Positions 33,053 to 42,261 are shown, numbered from the stretch's first letter. The stretch is 64,000 nt of DNA from Bacteroidales bacterium (GCA_004556745.1 SFFY01000011.1:1-64000); one strand, 5' to 3'. Numbers and translations are program-made. The notes: generated by a model not told the origin, from the letters alone.

Positions 33053-34030
33053 CTATGAAAGCGCGTCGAGGTTGGGGCGGCTTTCCACCTCCTTGCCGGC
33101 AACGTAAAGGGCCAGGGGCAGCGACAGCACAAACGAGCAGACCGACCACAGCGCGGCAGAGACTACGAGCGCGAGGGCCGAACCAAGATAGAACGCGGCG
33201 GGTAGGACGGCGGGGTCGCTTTGGAGGAATGATAAGGAAGCGTAATAGCCCGTGGCCGCTACCGTGGCAAACGGCAAGAAGCACGCGAGGGCGGCGAGCG
33301 ACATGGGGATATAAGTGAGCAGGCGCACGATGTAATAGCCGCCCACATGGTTGCCGCCTTTCTCAAATACCTTGCGCCAGGCGGCTATCGGCGTGGTGGC
33401 GTGGCCGAGCACGTAGTGCAGGCGTGCCACGCTTTGCAGCGTGTGGAGCAGGAAGAGCAAGACGGGCAGGAACAGCATGAGCCACCAAGAATATTTGGCG
33501 GAAAGCCACGCGATGCCGCCCGCGAGGAGCAGCATGAAGAAGAACGAGGGGAGGTCGAACACGAGCACCGCGCCCCACGCCTTCATCGTTTTCATAGGAG
33601 CGCGGAAAAAGTGCGTGCTGATATGTGCCAGTGTGGTGTGTTCGGCATAATGGCGCAGCAGTCGTGCCCGGGCGGCACTCTGAATGCCGTAGCAGGCGGC
33701 GGCGATGAGCAGTGCGCCGACGAGGCAAAGCAGGGCAGGGAGCGAGGGCAGCAGGAGGCCTGCCGTGCCGGGCGTTCCGATGTTGGTGTAGACGTGCCAA
33801 GGCGCGAGGCACTCGGAGAGGTAGGGCAGGACAAGGAATGCCACGGCCGTCATGCCGAGGCTCACGGCGAGCAGGTTTTGCCAGCCGAGGGCTTTGAGGA
33901 AGTGGGAAGCATGGAGCGCAAAGAGTTTCCAGCCTTCGAGCATGCAACTGCGAATGCCGCGCTCGGCATAGAGCGGTTGATAGGGGGCGGCTTTGGGTTT
34001 CTCGGTGGTGGCAGATACGTTTTGGGACAT
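33053..34030 (-). CDS. Multi-pass membrane protein, unknown function
   Basis: A 325-residue integral membrane protein with about six hydrophobic segments (e.g. NLLAVSLGMTAVAFLVLPYL; PALLCLVGALLIAAACYGI; VLVFDLPSFFFMLLLAGGIA; ALALVVSAALWSVCSFVLSL). The N-terminal 45 residues are cytoplasmic-looking. No catalytic motif is visible and I do not recognise a family. The frame opens at 34117 through an octamer repeat; the ATG at 34030, preceded by an AT-only leader, is preferred. Separated from the RND genes by a palindrome array, so probably its own unit. Confidence 0.7.
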   Translation of the reverse strand: MSQNVSATTEKPKAAPYQPLYAERGIRSCMLEGWKLFALHASHFLKALGWQNLLAVSLGMTAVAFLVLPYLSECLAPWHVYTNIGTPGTAGLLLPSLPALLCLVGALLIAAACYGIQSAARARLLRHYAEHTTLAHISTHFFRAPMKTMKAWGAVLVFDLPSFFFMLLLAGGIAWLSAKYSWWLMLFLPVLLFLLHTLQSVARLHYVLGHATTPIAAWRKVFEKGGNHVGGYYIVRLLTYIPMSLAALACFLPFATVAATGYYASLSFLQSDPAVLPAAFYLGSALALVVSAALWSVCSFVLSLPLALYVAGKEVESRPNLDALS

Positions 34031-34058
34031 ATATATAATATTGTATGGTGCGTTTTTA

Positions 34059-34090
34059 GTAGACGAGTATACAAGTAAACGAGTAAACGA
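34059..34090. repeat. Octamer repeat block
   Basis: GTAGACGA, GTATACAA, GTAAACGA, GTAAACGA in tandem, then GACAGAAAT. The block with its GACAGAAAT tail matches the one at 62002-62041, showing that the unit spreads with a defined end. Confidence 0.75.
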
Positions 34091-34165
34091 GACAGAAATC
34101 TGCTGTCGCAAGTGCAAAATTAGTGATTGCCTTATAATAAAAACGGGTTTTAGCGCATTATTTAG

Positions 34166-34173
34166 TAAATTTG
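34166..34173 (+). promoter_or_regulatory. -7 promoter box for the HAD gene
   Basis: TAAATTTG matches TANNTTTG; a TTTT run ends about 18 bp upstream and may serve as -33. The HAD start is at 34246. Confidence 0.5.
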
Positions 34174-34245
34174 CACGCCATTAACAAGCGGCGGGGGAGC
34201 AGAAAGATATTCCCCACGCCACAAATCCATGAAATCAAAAAAATC

Positions 34246-34890
34246 ATGCCACAAGTCAATATATCTGATTTTTCAGCCGTGCTCTTCGACCTCGACGGCG
34301 TTATCGTCGATACGGAAGGGCAGTATTCGCTGTTTTGGAAGCAAATCGGCGAGGAATATATGCCCGGCATGCCCGATTTCGCGCTCGCCATCAAGGGACG
34401 CACGCTGACGCAGATTTACGACACCTACTTCCCCGATGCCGCCGACCGCGCCGCGCTTACCGAAAGGCTTAACGCCTTTGAGCGGCAAATGGATTTTCCT
34501 TACATTGCGGGCGCGAGGGAGTTTCTCGAAGCGTTGCAGGCGCAGGATGTGCCGACGGCAATCGTGACAAGTTCGAACTGCGACAAGATGGCTTGCCTCT
34601 ACGCGCGACATCCTGAGATAAAAAATCTCGTCACCGCCGTGCTCACGGCAGAAGACGCGCGGCGCTCGAAACCTGCCCCCGACTGCTATCTCGCAGCCGC
34701 CGAACGCCTCGGCGCGGATATAAGCAAATGCATCGTATTTGAAGACTCGCCGAGCGGACTTGCAGCAGGGCGTGCCTCCGGCGCGTTTGTAATAGGCATC
34801 AGCACCTCGCTCGCAGCAGCAGAAATAGAGCCGCTTTGCGATATGTATATAGAAGATTTTTCCATCTTTAGTAAACAAATAAACGAGTAG
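34246..34890 (+). CDS. HAD-family phosphatase (beta-phosphoglucomutase-like)
   Basis: A 214-residue HAD hydrolase with motif I FDLDGVIVDTE, a helical cap of subclass I, motif II VTSSN, motif III Lys in RRSKPAPDCYL and motif IV VFEDSPSGLAAG. This pattern is that of beta-phosphoglucomutase-like phosphatases acting on sugar phosphates or similar small molecules. The start at 34246 is preferred to 34171 because the latter precedes the promoter-proximal leader. The last codons run into a degenerate octamer repeat (AGTAAACAAATAAACGAGTA), so the C-terminus SKQINE is repeat-encoded. Confidence 0.85.
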   Translation: MPQVNISDFSAVLFDLDGVIVDTEGQYSLFWKQIGEEYMPGMPDFALAIKGRTLTQIYDTYFPDAADRAALTERLNAFERQMDFPYIAGAREFLEALQAQDVPTAIVTSSNCDKMACLYARHPEIKNLVTAVLTAEDARRSKPAPDCYLAAAERLGADISKCIVFEDSPSGLAAGRASGAFVIGISTSLAAAEIEPLCDMYIEDFSIFSKQINE

Positions 34891-34896
34891 AGAAAA

Positions 34897-35094
34897 ACGA
34901 CAACATAGACAACAAAAGACAACTCTAACTCGGTCATATTATGCGCTTGATATGACGACAACATAGACAACTGGGCGTATTTCATACGCCGCCGCCGTGA
35001 AAGACAACTGAAAGTTGTCAAAAAGTTGTCCCGGTTGTCGTCTTAATAAAATAGTTGCAATGTAATAAGTTGTCAGTTGTTGTTTAAGTTGTCG
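34897..35094. repeat. GTTGTC/GACAAC repeat element upstream of panB (copy B)
   Basis: This repeats the layout of copy A at 2962-3176: ACGACAACATAGACAAC twice (about 34897 and 34954), GGGCGTATTTCATACGCC at about 34973-34990, AAAGACAACTGAAAGTTGTC at about 35000, then several GTTGTC units to 35094. Complementary halves allow long hairpins. panB starts 63 bp after it. Confidence 0.75.
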
Positions 35095-35156
35095 AGAAAT
35101 AAAATCTCGTCTACCCCAAAAAAGAAGATATTAACTTAAACCTCAAAAATAAAATT

Positions 35157-35975
35157 ATGCCAGGTTATTTAGTTGACGATACGCGGAAAGTCACCACGCA
35201 CCGCCTGAAAGAAATGAAGGAGCAGGGCAAGAAAATCGCCATGCTCACATCGTATGACTATACCACTGCAAAGATTGTGGACGAAGCCGGAGTGGACATT
35301 ATCCTCGTAGGCGACAGCGCCTCGAATGTGATGGCGGGCAACCACACAACCCTGCCCATTACACTCGATCAGATGATATACCACGCACGCAGTGTGGTGC
35401 GCGGCGTAAAGCGCGCCCTCGTAGTGTGCGACATGCCCTTTGGCACGTATCAGGTAAACCCCGTGGAAGGCGTGCGCAACGCTATTCGCATCATGCAGGA
35501 AACGGGTTGCGATGCCGTGAAACTGGAAGGCGGCGTTGAAATACTCGATACCATCCGCAAAATCCTCGATGCCGGCATTCCCGTGATGGGGCACCTCGGA
35601 CTTACGCCGCAGAGCATCAATAAGTTCGGCACATACGCCGTGCGTGCCCGCGAGGAAGCCGAGGCTGCCCGCTTGCTGTCGGACGCCGCAGCCTTGGCCG
35701 AAGCCGGCTGCTTCGGCATCGTGCTCGAAAAGATACCCGCTACATTGACGCAAAAGGTGGTTGAGAGCGTGGATGTGCCAATAATCGGCATCGGCGGCGG
35801 CCCGGCTGACGGACAAGTGCTTGTAATCGACGACATGCTGGGCAAGAACAAAGACTTCTCGCCGAAGTTCCTGCGCCGCTATGCCGACCTCCACACCGTG
35901 ATGCTCGATGCCATCGGCCAATACGTAACTGACGTGAAATCTTGCGATTTCCCCAACGAACAAGAACAGTATTAA
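35157..35975 (+). CDS. panB: Ketopantoate hydroxymethyltransferase (PanB)
   Basis: The 272-residue enzyme transfers a hydroxymethyl group from 5,10-methylenetetrahydrofolate to 2-oxoisovalerate, the first committed step of pantothenate and CoA synthesis. Family motifs are MLTSYDYTTAKIVDEAG, VGDSASNVMAG (metal-binding Asp), DMPFGTYQ, KLEGG, MGHLGLTPQS, VLEKIP and IGIGGGPADGQVLV. Length is standard. panC and panD are not nearby. The upstream repeat element is shared with the AICAR transformylase gene, another folate-dependent enzyme. Confidence 0.95.
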   Translation: MPGYLVDDTRKVTTHRLKEMKEQGKKIAMLTSYDYTTAKIVDEAGVDIILVGDSASNVMAGNHTTLPITLDQMIYHARSVVRGVKRALVVCDMPFGTYQVNPVEGVRNAIRIMQETGCDAVKLEGGVEILDTIRKILDAGIPVMGHLGLTPQSINKFGTYAVRAREEAEAARLLSDAAALAEAGCFGIVLEKIPATLTQKVVESVDVPIIGIGGGPADGQVLVIDDMLGKNKDFSPKFLRRYADLHTVMLDAIGQYVTDVKSCDFPNEQEQY

Positions 35976-36035
35976 GGATTTGATGTGCGTCAAAGCATGG
36001 CTTTCTGCCTCTGAACTTTGACGTATACATAAAAG

Positions 36036-36071
36036 AAAGAGAGCGTGCCGCGCGGCACGCTCTCTTTTTTT
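36036..36071. terminator. Bidirectional terminator panB / glgP
   Basis: AAAGAGAGCGTGCCG pairs with CGGCACGCTCTCTTT in a near-perfect hairpin and is followed by T7. It separates the convergent panB and glycogen phosphorylase genes. Confidence 0.88.
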
Positions 36072-36093
36072 GTTATAGCGTAGAAACAATCGC

Positions 36094-38727
36094 TTAGATA
36101 AACCAGCGGACGTAGTTGAAGTCCTGACGGTAAACCAAGTTCTTGTTCTTCGGATACATGCGGTAAGCCACCTTATAGCTGCCGGCGAGGTCGATGCTCG
36201 TGGTGAGGTGGAAGGTGTAAAGGTTGCCTTCGTGTTTCACCACGTCCATGGGGAATACCTCGTGGATCGTGTCCTTGCCGTCGATGCCCGTGGAGAGTAC
36301 AACGAGGTCAATGCCGATGGCATCGTCGAGACCCTGCTCGTCAACTACGTGTGTCACGCTGAACTCCTTGCCGCTTACGAGCGAAGAGGTTTGAAGGTTC
36401 TCGCTGCGCTCGCTGCTTACCACGTTGATGCTGTCCCAACGTTCTGCAACGCTTTCCTTCCAGCTTGCAATCTCCTTGGCGATGCGGTTGTTGTCGGCCG
36501 AGAGGAGTTTGAAGCGGGCGGCTTCCTTGTTGTAGAAGCGATCGTAGTAGTCGTCGAGCTGACGTTTCATGGTGTACTGCGGAGCAATCTGTGCGATGGA
36601 GTTCTTCACCGTGCGTACCCAAGCGTCGCTGTAGCCGCTGCGGTTGCGTGCGTAGTAAAGCGGAATGATTTCCTGCTCGAGCATAGAGTAGATGGTCGAG
36701 GCATCGAGCTTGTCCTGATAGTCTTGGTTCTCGTAAGTGCGGCGGTCGGTCAAAGCCCAACCTGCACCCTCGCGGTAACCTTCGTACCACCAGCCATCGA
36801 GCACTGAGAGGTTTACAACGCCGTTCATGAGCGCTTTCTCGCCCGACGTACCAGAGGCTTCGAGGGGACGGGTCGGCGTGTTCATCCAAATATCTACACC
36901 CGAAACAAGGCGGCGTGCGAGCTGCATGTCGTAGTTATCGAGGAAGAGGATTTTACCGATGAACTCGGGACGCTGGGAAATCTCGTAAATCTTCTTAATC
37001 AAGCCCTGACCTGCGCCGTCGGCGGGGTGCGCCTTACCTGCGAAGAGGAACTGCACGGGGTAGTCGGGGTTGTTCACAATCTTGGCCAAGCGGTCGAGGT
37101 CGGAGAAGAGGAGGTGCGCACGCTTATAGGTAGCGAAGCGGCGGGCGAAACCGATGAGGAGCGCGTTGGGGTTAATCTTGTCGAGCAGACTTACTACGCG
37201 CGAGGGATCGCCTTGGTTTTTGAGCCAATTTTCACGGAAGCGGCCGCGAATGTATTCGATGAGCTTGTTCTTAAGCTTAACGCGCGTTTCCCATACCACC
37301 TGATCAGGCACTTCGTAGATCTTTTCCCAAATCTTCTCGTTGCTTTGGTCTTTGAGGAAGCTCTTATCGAAGTATTTATTGTAAACGGCTTGCCATTCGC
37401 GGGCACACCATGTGGGGAAGTGTACGCCGTTGGTAACGTAGCCCACGTGGCTTTCTTCTTCGTGGGGATTGTATTCCTTGAACCATTCGTCGTGGGTGCG
37501 GATAGCGTGGTTCTTACGGCCTTCGGGAGGCAGGTAGCCCGGCCAAATGCCCTTGAACATCTGTTGGCTCACGCGGCCGTGCAGCCAGCTCACGCCGTTG
37601 ACTTCCTGGCAGGTCTTGCAGAGGAAGGTGGACATGCAGAACTTCTCGCCCTTGTCCTCGGGATTCGTGCGGCCTAGGCCCATGAAGTCGTCCCAAGAGA
37701 TGCCGAGTTTTTCGGGCACAGAACCGAGATATTTGTGGAAGAGACCTTCATCGAAATAGTCGTGACCAGCAGGCACGGGCGTGTGTACGGTGTAGAGCGA
37801 AGAGGCACGCACGAGCTCGAGAGCTTCGTTGAACGTAAGGCCGCTCTGCACGAAGTCAACGAGACGCTGCACGTTGCAAAGGGCGGCGTGGCCCTCGTTG
37901 CAGTGGTAAACGTCCTTCTTGATGCCGAGCTTTTGCAGGGCGAGCATACCGCCGATACCGAGGAGATATTCCTGCTTGATGCGGTTTTCCCAGTCGCCGC
38001 CGTAGAGGGCGTGCGTAATTCGGCGATCGTATTCAGAGTTCAGTTCATTGTCGGTGTCGAGCAGGTAGAGGGGCACACGGCCTACGTTGGCACGCCAAAG
38101 GGCAGCATGAACCATGAAGTTGGGATAAGGCACGTCGACAATCACCTGGTTGCCGTCCTTGTCGAGCACGCGCTCAATGGGCAGGCGGTCGAAGTCCTGA
38201 GCCTCGTAGTTGGCAATCTGCTGGCCGTCCATAGAGAGCGACTGCGTGAAATAACCATAGCGGTAGAGGAAACCTACGGCTACCATGTCCACATTGCTAT
38301 CGGAGGCTTCCTTCAAATAGTCGCCGGCAAGAATGCCAAGGCCGCCCGAATAGATTTTAAGCACGTGGTTCAAACCATATTCCATGCAGAAATAAGCCAC
38401 AGAGGCACGCTCTGCGTTAGGCTTTTCAGTCATGTACTTGTGAAATTCATCGTAAACCCTGTCCATGCGGGCAAGGAGTTCCTTGTCCTTAGAGAGTTCT
38501 TTGAGACGGTCGTAGTCGATGCGGCGGAGCAGTTCGATGGGGTTTTTGTCCACCTTCTTCCAAAGTTCCTCGTCAAGAGAGCGGAACAGGGTGCGGGCAT
38601 CTGCACTCCAAGACCACCACAGGTTGTGCGCCATCTCGTCCAGTTTTTTCAGAGCTTCGGGCAAGTGGCTTTTTACAGTCACGATTTTCCACGTGGGCTG
38701 ATTCGCGTTACTTACTTTTACGTTCAT
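36094..38727 (-). CDS. glgP: Alpha-glucan phosphorylase
   Basis: An 877-residue GT35 phosphorylase that releases glucose-1-phosphate from glycogen using pyridoxal phosphate. It has the N-terminal DUF3417 region (AHNLWWSWSADARTLFRSLD), the family core (GGLGILAGDYLKEASD; YHCNEGHAAL) and the PLP region PTRPLEASGTSGEKALMNGVVNLSVLDGWW (positions about 618-647). A C-terminal beta-rich extension of about 110 residues (VTHVVDEQGLDDAIGIDLVV) resembles that of related TIGR02094-type enzymes. It follows the glycogen synthase gene by 56 bp on the same strand, so synthesis and breakdown are co-transcribed. Confidence 0.93.
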   Translation of the reverse strand: MNVKVSNANQPTWKIVTVKSHLPEALKKLDEMAHNLWWSWSADARTLFRSLDEELWKKVDKNPIELLRRIDYDRLKELSKDKELLARMDRVYDEFHKYMTEKPNAERASVAYFCMEYGLNHVLKIYSGGLGILAGDYLKEASDSNVDMVAVGFLYRYGYFTQSLSMDGQQIANYEAQDFDRLPIERVLDKDGNQVIVDVPYPNFMVHAALWRANVGRVPLYLLDTDNELNSEYDRRITHALYGGDWENRIKQEYLLGIGGMLALQKLGIKKDVYHCNEGHAALCNVQRLVDFVQSGLTFNEALELVRASSLYTVHTPVPAGHDYFDEGLFHKYLGSVPEKLGISWDDFMGLGRTNPEDKGEKFCMSTFLCKTCQEVNGVSWLHGRVSQQMFKGIWPGYLPPEGRKNHAIRTHDEWFKEYNPHEEESHVGYVTNGVHFPTWCAREWQAVYNKYFDKSFLKDQSNEKIWEKIYEVPDQVVWETRVKLKNKLIEYIRGRFRENWLKNQGDPSRVVSLLDKINPNALLIGFARRFATYKRAHLLFSDLDRLAKIVNNPDYPVQFLFAGKAHPADGAGQGLIKKIYEISQRPEFIGKILFLDNYDMQLARRLVSGVDIWMNTPTRPLEASGTSGEKALMNGVVNLSVLDGWWYEGYREGAGWALTDRRTYENQDYQDKLDASTIYSMLEQEIIPLYYARNRSGYSDAWVRTVKNSIAQIAPQYTMKRQLDDYYDRFYNKEAARFKLLSADNNRIAKEIASWKESVAERWDSINVVSSERSENLQTSSLVSGKEFSVTHVVDEQGLDDAIGIDLVVLSTGIDGKDTIHEVFPMDVVKHEGNLYTFHLTTSIDLAGSYKVAYRMYPKNKNLVYRQDFNYVRWFI

Positions 38728-38783
38728 TATTTTGATTGATTTGGTCCGATTAAATCGGAATTTTAATTATAAAATGATTTCTA

Positions 38784-40442
38784 TTAGTGAGTTGCTTTTT
38801 TCAAGGCAAAAGCGTAGGCTTCGTAGTAATGCTTAATAAAATGCTTCCACTGCGCCTTGTCGGCAAGGGCGGCAGCCTTGCGGCGCATGGCATCGCGCTG
38901 CTTCTTGTCGGCATTGAGCACAGTAACGATGGCGGCGGCAACGCCGTCGGCCACGTCGAAATAATTATTATCCGTGCGATGCAGCACGGCTACGCCGTCG
39001 GTGAGCGTGCCTTCATGCCCGAGCACCCGATTGACCCACTGGCCGAAACCCGAGAGGTCAGTCGTGACGCAAGGCGTCTTGAACGCGCAGGCTTCGAGCG
39101 GCGTGTAGCCCCAAGGTTCGTAGTAGGAAGGATATACGGCGAGGTCGTTGGCCGAGAGCAGGTCGTAGTAAGGCAGGTCGAAGATGCCGTCGTTGCCTTC
39201 GAGGTAGCACGGCACGAGCACAGCCTTCACCTTGCTGCCCTTCTCGTTATTGAGACCGAGCGACTTCATGGTGCAGAGAATGCGGTCCTCGTTGAGATTG
39301 TAAAGGTCGTGGGTGATGATGGGCAGATCGAGCGGCTCGTTTGCCTGCTCCTTAGAGGCAAGGCGTTCCTGCAAGTCCTTGCGCGGACCGAAGAGCCAGC
39401 ATGGCACTTCCATCAAGGCGATAACATTACCTTTATAGTCAGAGTCTTGCAATTTTCTTTCAAGACGCACCAACGCTTCGAGATATACGTCGAAGCCTTT
39501 GCAACGGTAGTCGTTCCGTCCGCTTGTCGATACAATCAAAGTATCTTCTGCGAGCGTCTCGCCGGTAAGGGCGGACACAATATTAATAATACGCGTGCGC
39601 GCGAGGCGGCGTGTCTTCGTAAAGGCTGCGCCAACGGGCACGAAGTCATTTTCAAAACCATTCGGCAGCACCGTGTCGGCAGGCTTGTCGAGCAGTTGCT
39701 TGCACTCGCGGTCGGTGAACGTGCTTACGGTCGTGAAGCAATCTGCGCCATGCGCGCTGCACTTTTCGATGCTGTGCTTGGCCTCCATGTTCAACTCGCG
39801 GGCCATCTGGTCGCCGTTGTAACCGGAGAACCATTCGTATAGTTCCTTGTTGTTGCCAGCTATGGAGCGGCCGATGCTTGTGGCGTGCGTGGTGAAAATG
39901 GTTGCCACTTCTGGGCAATGTTTTTTGAGGAAAAGCATGCCCAAGCCCGACATCCATTCGTGTGCCTGGTAAATCACGCGGTCGGTCTTCTTAAGGCAGT
40001 GCTTCACAACCGCTTCGGCAAACAGCCCGGCGGCGTAAGAGAACATCGAAGCCTCGTCGTAGTCGCCATAAGCATTCATTGAGTCAACGCCAAACGCATC
40101 CCAAGCCTCGGCGTAAATCTCATTTTTCTTATCGAAATAGGGATGAAAGTCCACGAGCACGGCAACGGGATTGCCAGGCACGAGCCAGCGGCCGATGCGA
40201 CAGGCCACGCCTTCCTTCTCAGCAGCTTTGCGCCACTTAGAAAGGAGTTTGGCATCCTCTGCAAAAAGCGGATTTGCCTTTTCCGGGGCCACGTCGGGAC
40301 CAATAAATATAAGATTGTCGTGGAATTGTTCGCCAAGCGTCTTGGCACGGGAGGAGAGAACAGTATAAATGCCTCCCACTTTATTGCATACTTCCCAACT
40401 GGTTTCAAAAATAAAGTTGGGCGTCAAAGAAGCTGTTTCCAT
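38784..40442 (-). CDS. Glycogen synthase, GT3 type
   Basis: A 552-residue synthase of the eukaryote-like GT3 family found in Bacteroidota rather than GT5 GlgA. Signs are FIFETSWEVCNKVGGIYTVLSSRA at the N-terminus (residues about 10-33), FTTHATSIGRSIAG, and the C-terminal acceptor/donor site region YPSYYEPWGYTPLEACAFKTPCVTTDLSGFG. GT3 enzymes use UDP-glucose. It lacks the N- and C-terminal regulatory phosphorylation tails of animal enzymes. The ATG at 40442 is preferred over the open frame to 40544. Operon with glgP. Confidence 0.92.
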   Translation of the reverse strand: METASLTPNFIFETSWEVCNKVGGIYTVLSSRAKTLGEQFHDNLIFIGPDVAPEKANPLFAEDAKLLSKWRKAAEKEGVACRIGRWLVPGNPVAVLVDFHPYFDKKNEIYAEAWDAFGVDSMNAYGDYDEASMFSYAAGLFAEAVVKHCLKKTDRVIYQAHEWMSGLGMLFLKKHCPEVATIFTTHATSIGRSIAGNNKELYEWFSGYNGDQMARELNMEAKHSIEKCSAHGADCFTTVSTFTDRECKQLLDKPADTVLPNGFENDFVPVGAAFTKTRRLARTRIINIVSALTGETLAEDTLIVSTSGRNDYRCKGFDVYLEALVRLERKLQDSDYKGNVIALMEVPCWLFGPRKDLQERLASKEQANEPLDLPIITHDLYNLNEDRILCTMKSLGLNNEKGSKVKAVLVPCYLEGNDGIFDLPYYDLLSANDLAVYPSYYEPWGYTPLEACAFKTPCVTTDLSGFGQWVNRVLGHEGTLTDGVAVLHRTDNNYFDVADGVAAAIVTVLNADKKQRDAMRRKAAALADKAQWKHFIKHYYEAYAFALKKATH

Positions 40443-40465
40443 TCTTATGCTTTGAAATTCGCGTG

Positions 40466-40473
40466 CAAAGATA
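40466..40473 (-). promoter_or_regulatory. -7 promoter box for glycogen operon
   Basis: Minus-strand TATCTTTG matches TANNTTTG, 24 nt before the glycogen synthase start. A TTTA about 19 bp upstream may be the -33 element. Confidence 0.55.
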
Positions 40474-40583
40474 ATTAAAAAAATTGGAATAAAGCCCTTT
40501 ACATATATGAGAGGCGCGTTTTGCCTACAAAAAATAACGCGCAACCGCGCGTTTTGGAAAGTCAGTTTTACAATTATTAGCGG

Positions 40584-41069
40584 TTATCGCTCTTCTTTCA
40601 ATCTTTCCTCTGCTGCCAAAAAGGCCTTCTGCCAATCAGTGTTCAGGCAGAAAGGCGTGATTTCACCGCCGGCATTGATGAAAGCCATTGTTGTCTCCGT
40701 GTCGGGGTCGTTAAAAAGCGGGTTGGCAACGGAAGTTTCCATGAAAAGAACGATGCGGGCGCGGCGCTTTGCCTCGCTTAGCCGTTTGGATTTGATGATT
40801 TCATCGAAAAAGAGCGTGAGATACTCTGAAAGGAAATAAGCCTGCGTGTCGAGGAATTGCGTCGTGACAGAATCGGTTTGCTCGAATGCTTTAGATTTAA
40901 GGTAAATCAGAGCGGTGCGCTTGAACTGCGCAATCTGCGTCTGCGTGTAGGGGCTCGTGGGCGTATTAACTATGCGCGTGGCATTGCCGAGCACCATATT
41001 GTAAATATCCTGCGCATTGGCAGTAAACGAGAGGAGAAATATAGCAAACAGAGAAATTATACGTACCAT
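40584..41069 (-). CDS. Hypothetical exported protein downstream of ruvC
   Basis: A 161-residue protein with a signal peptide (about 1-19, cleavage after ANAQ). The mature part is helical (DIYNMVLGNATRIVNTP; AQFKRTALIYLKSKAFEQ) with a conserved-looking C-terminus (NPLFNDPDTETTMAFINAGGEITPFCLNTDWQ, positions about 116-147). I recognise it as a type common in Bacteroidales but cannot name a function. It lies 7 bp after ruvC and is probably cotranscribed. Confidence 0.7.
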   Translation of the reverse strand: MVRIISLFAIFLLSFTANAQDIYNMVLGNATRIVNTPTSPYTQTQIAQFKRTALIYLKSKAFEQTDSVTTQFLDTQAYFLSEYLTLFFDEIIKSKRLSEAKRRARIVLFMETSVANPLFNDPDTETTMAFINAGGEITPFCLNTDWQKAFLAAEERLKEER

Positions 41070-41076
41070 AATAATA

Positions 41077-41691
41077 TTATTGATCAGAATTATTAACTAC
41101 GCCCTTGCGCCCCGAACTCACGCGGTCGGCATTGGCGCGGGCGAAGGCCGCCCACGAGTGGGCCGATGCGCCTGCGGCAGGCTGCGGGCGGGAGGTTTGC
41201 AGATAGTGGCAATAGGCGGCAGCGAGGGCATCGGTGGCATCGAGGAAAGGCACGCTCTCTGCCGCGTCGAGGCGCAGCACCTTGCCGAGCATGGCTGCCA
41301 CCTGCTCCTTTGAGGCCGCGCCGTTGCCCGTGATGGCCTGCTTGATTTTGAGCGGCGCGTATTCGTGGATTGGCACGTCGCGGCTGATAGCGGCTGCGAT
41401 GGCTACGCCCTGCGCACGGCCGAGTTTGAGCATGCTCTGCACATTCTTGCCGAAGAAGGGAGCCTCGATGGAGAGTTCGTCGGGCAGGAACTCCTGCAAA
41501 AGTTTGGTGACCTGCTCGTAGATGCGCCCGAGTTTGAGGTAAACGTCCTTGCAGCGGCGCAGGTCGATGACACCCATGGCCTTCACTTCCACGCGCCTGC
41601 CCTGAATGTGCAGCACGCCGTAGCCCAGCACGTTGGTGCCGGGGTCGATGCCGAGGATTACCTTGTCGAGGGGTGCTTGCGGTGTTTTCAT
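41077..41691 (-). CDS. ruvC: Holliday junction endonuclease RuvC
   Basis: The 204-residue nuclease resolves Holliday junctions with RuvAB. Acidic catalytic residues appear in LGIDPGTNVLGYGV, LSIEAPFFGKNVQSMLKLGRAQG and the C-terminal FLDATDALAAAYCH. The last ~35 residues are a variable tail. Start at 41691 rather than 41772 because family members begin with a short leader before ILGIDPG. Promoter box at 41752. Confidence 0.95.
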   Translation of the reverse strand: MKTPQAPLDKVILGIDPGTNVLGYGVLHIQGRRVEVKAMGVIDLRRCKDVYLKLGRIYEQVTKLLQEFLPDELSIEAPFFGKNVQSMLKLGRAQGVAIAAAISRDVPIHEYAPLKIKQAITGNGAASKEQVAAMLGKVLRLDAAESVPFLDATDALAAAYCHYLQTSRPQPAAGASAHSWAAFARANADRVSSGRKGVVNNSDQ

Positions 41692-41751
41692 AGGCGGCGG
41701 GCGGCGCACTGAGGCCGGCGGTAGGGCGGGGCGCTCTAAGTTTCTGCGCAG

Positions 41752-41759
41752 CAAAATTA
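41752..41759 (-). promoter_or_regulatory. -7 promoter box for ruvC
   Basis: Minus-strand TAATTTTG (GTAATTTTGC context) matches TANNTTTG, 61 nt before ruvC. Confidence 0.55.
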
Positions 41760-41797
41760 CGAAACAAGGCAATACGCCGCTGTTATTTTCTGTAAAA

Positions 41798-41829
41798 TTT
41801 TCTTATATCAAGATTTAGTTTTACATTTG
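41798..41829 (+). promoter_or_regulatory. Promoter for the DUF1573-MPG series
   Basis: A -33-like TTTT at 41798-41801 and TACATTTG at 41822-41829 are 20 bp apart. The DUF1573 gene starts 48 nt downstream. Confidence 0.6.
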
Positions 41830-41877
41830 CATTTCAAACTTTGCTTATAAGACAATATAAATAAACGCGATTTTATT

Positions 41878-42261
41878 ATGAAACGTCTTTTATTCGTTGT
41901 GTGCTGCATGGCGGCACTTATGCCGCTCACGGCACAGGCACAGGCCGTTATCAAATTTGACAAGACCAGCCACGACTTCGGAAAGTTTAAGGAGTCTGCC
42001 CCGCAGACTTATTCCTTTGTGTTTACCAATACGGGCGACCAGCCGCTTATTATCCAGCAGGCCTTTGCCTCATGCGGCTGCACCGTGCCCACGTTTTCCA
42101 AAGAACCCGTCCAGCCGGGCGAGAAGGGAAAGATTACCGTGACTTATAACGGTAAGGGAAAATTTCCCGGACATTTCAAAAAGCCCGTGACGGTGCGCTC
42201 CAACGCTTCCAACCAAATGGTGCGCATTTATGTTGAGGGAGATATGGTTTCAGAGCAATAA
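41878..42261 (+). CDS. DUF1573 exported protein
   Basis: A 127-residue exported protein with a signal peptide (about 1-22, cleavage after AQAQ). The mature domain is a DUF1573 immunoglobulin-like fold: IKFDKTSHDFGKFKES, FTNTGDQPLIIQQAFASCGCTVP, and GKITVTYNGKGKFPGHFKKPVTVRSN. Such domains are abundant in Bacteroidota envelopes, with unknown role. It is the first gene of a plus-strand run with mannose-1-P guanylyltransferase, mutY and rlmD. Confidence 0.88.
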   Translation: MKRLLFVVCCMAALMPLTAQAQAVIKFDKTSHDFGKFKESAPQTYSFVFTNTGDQPLIIQQAFASCGCTVPTFSKEPVQPGEKGKITVTYNGKGKFPGHFKKPVTVRSNASNQMVRIYVEGDMVSEQ

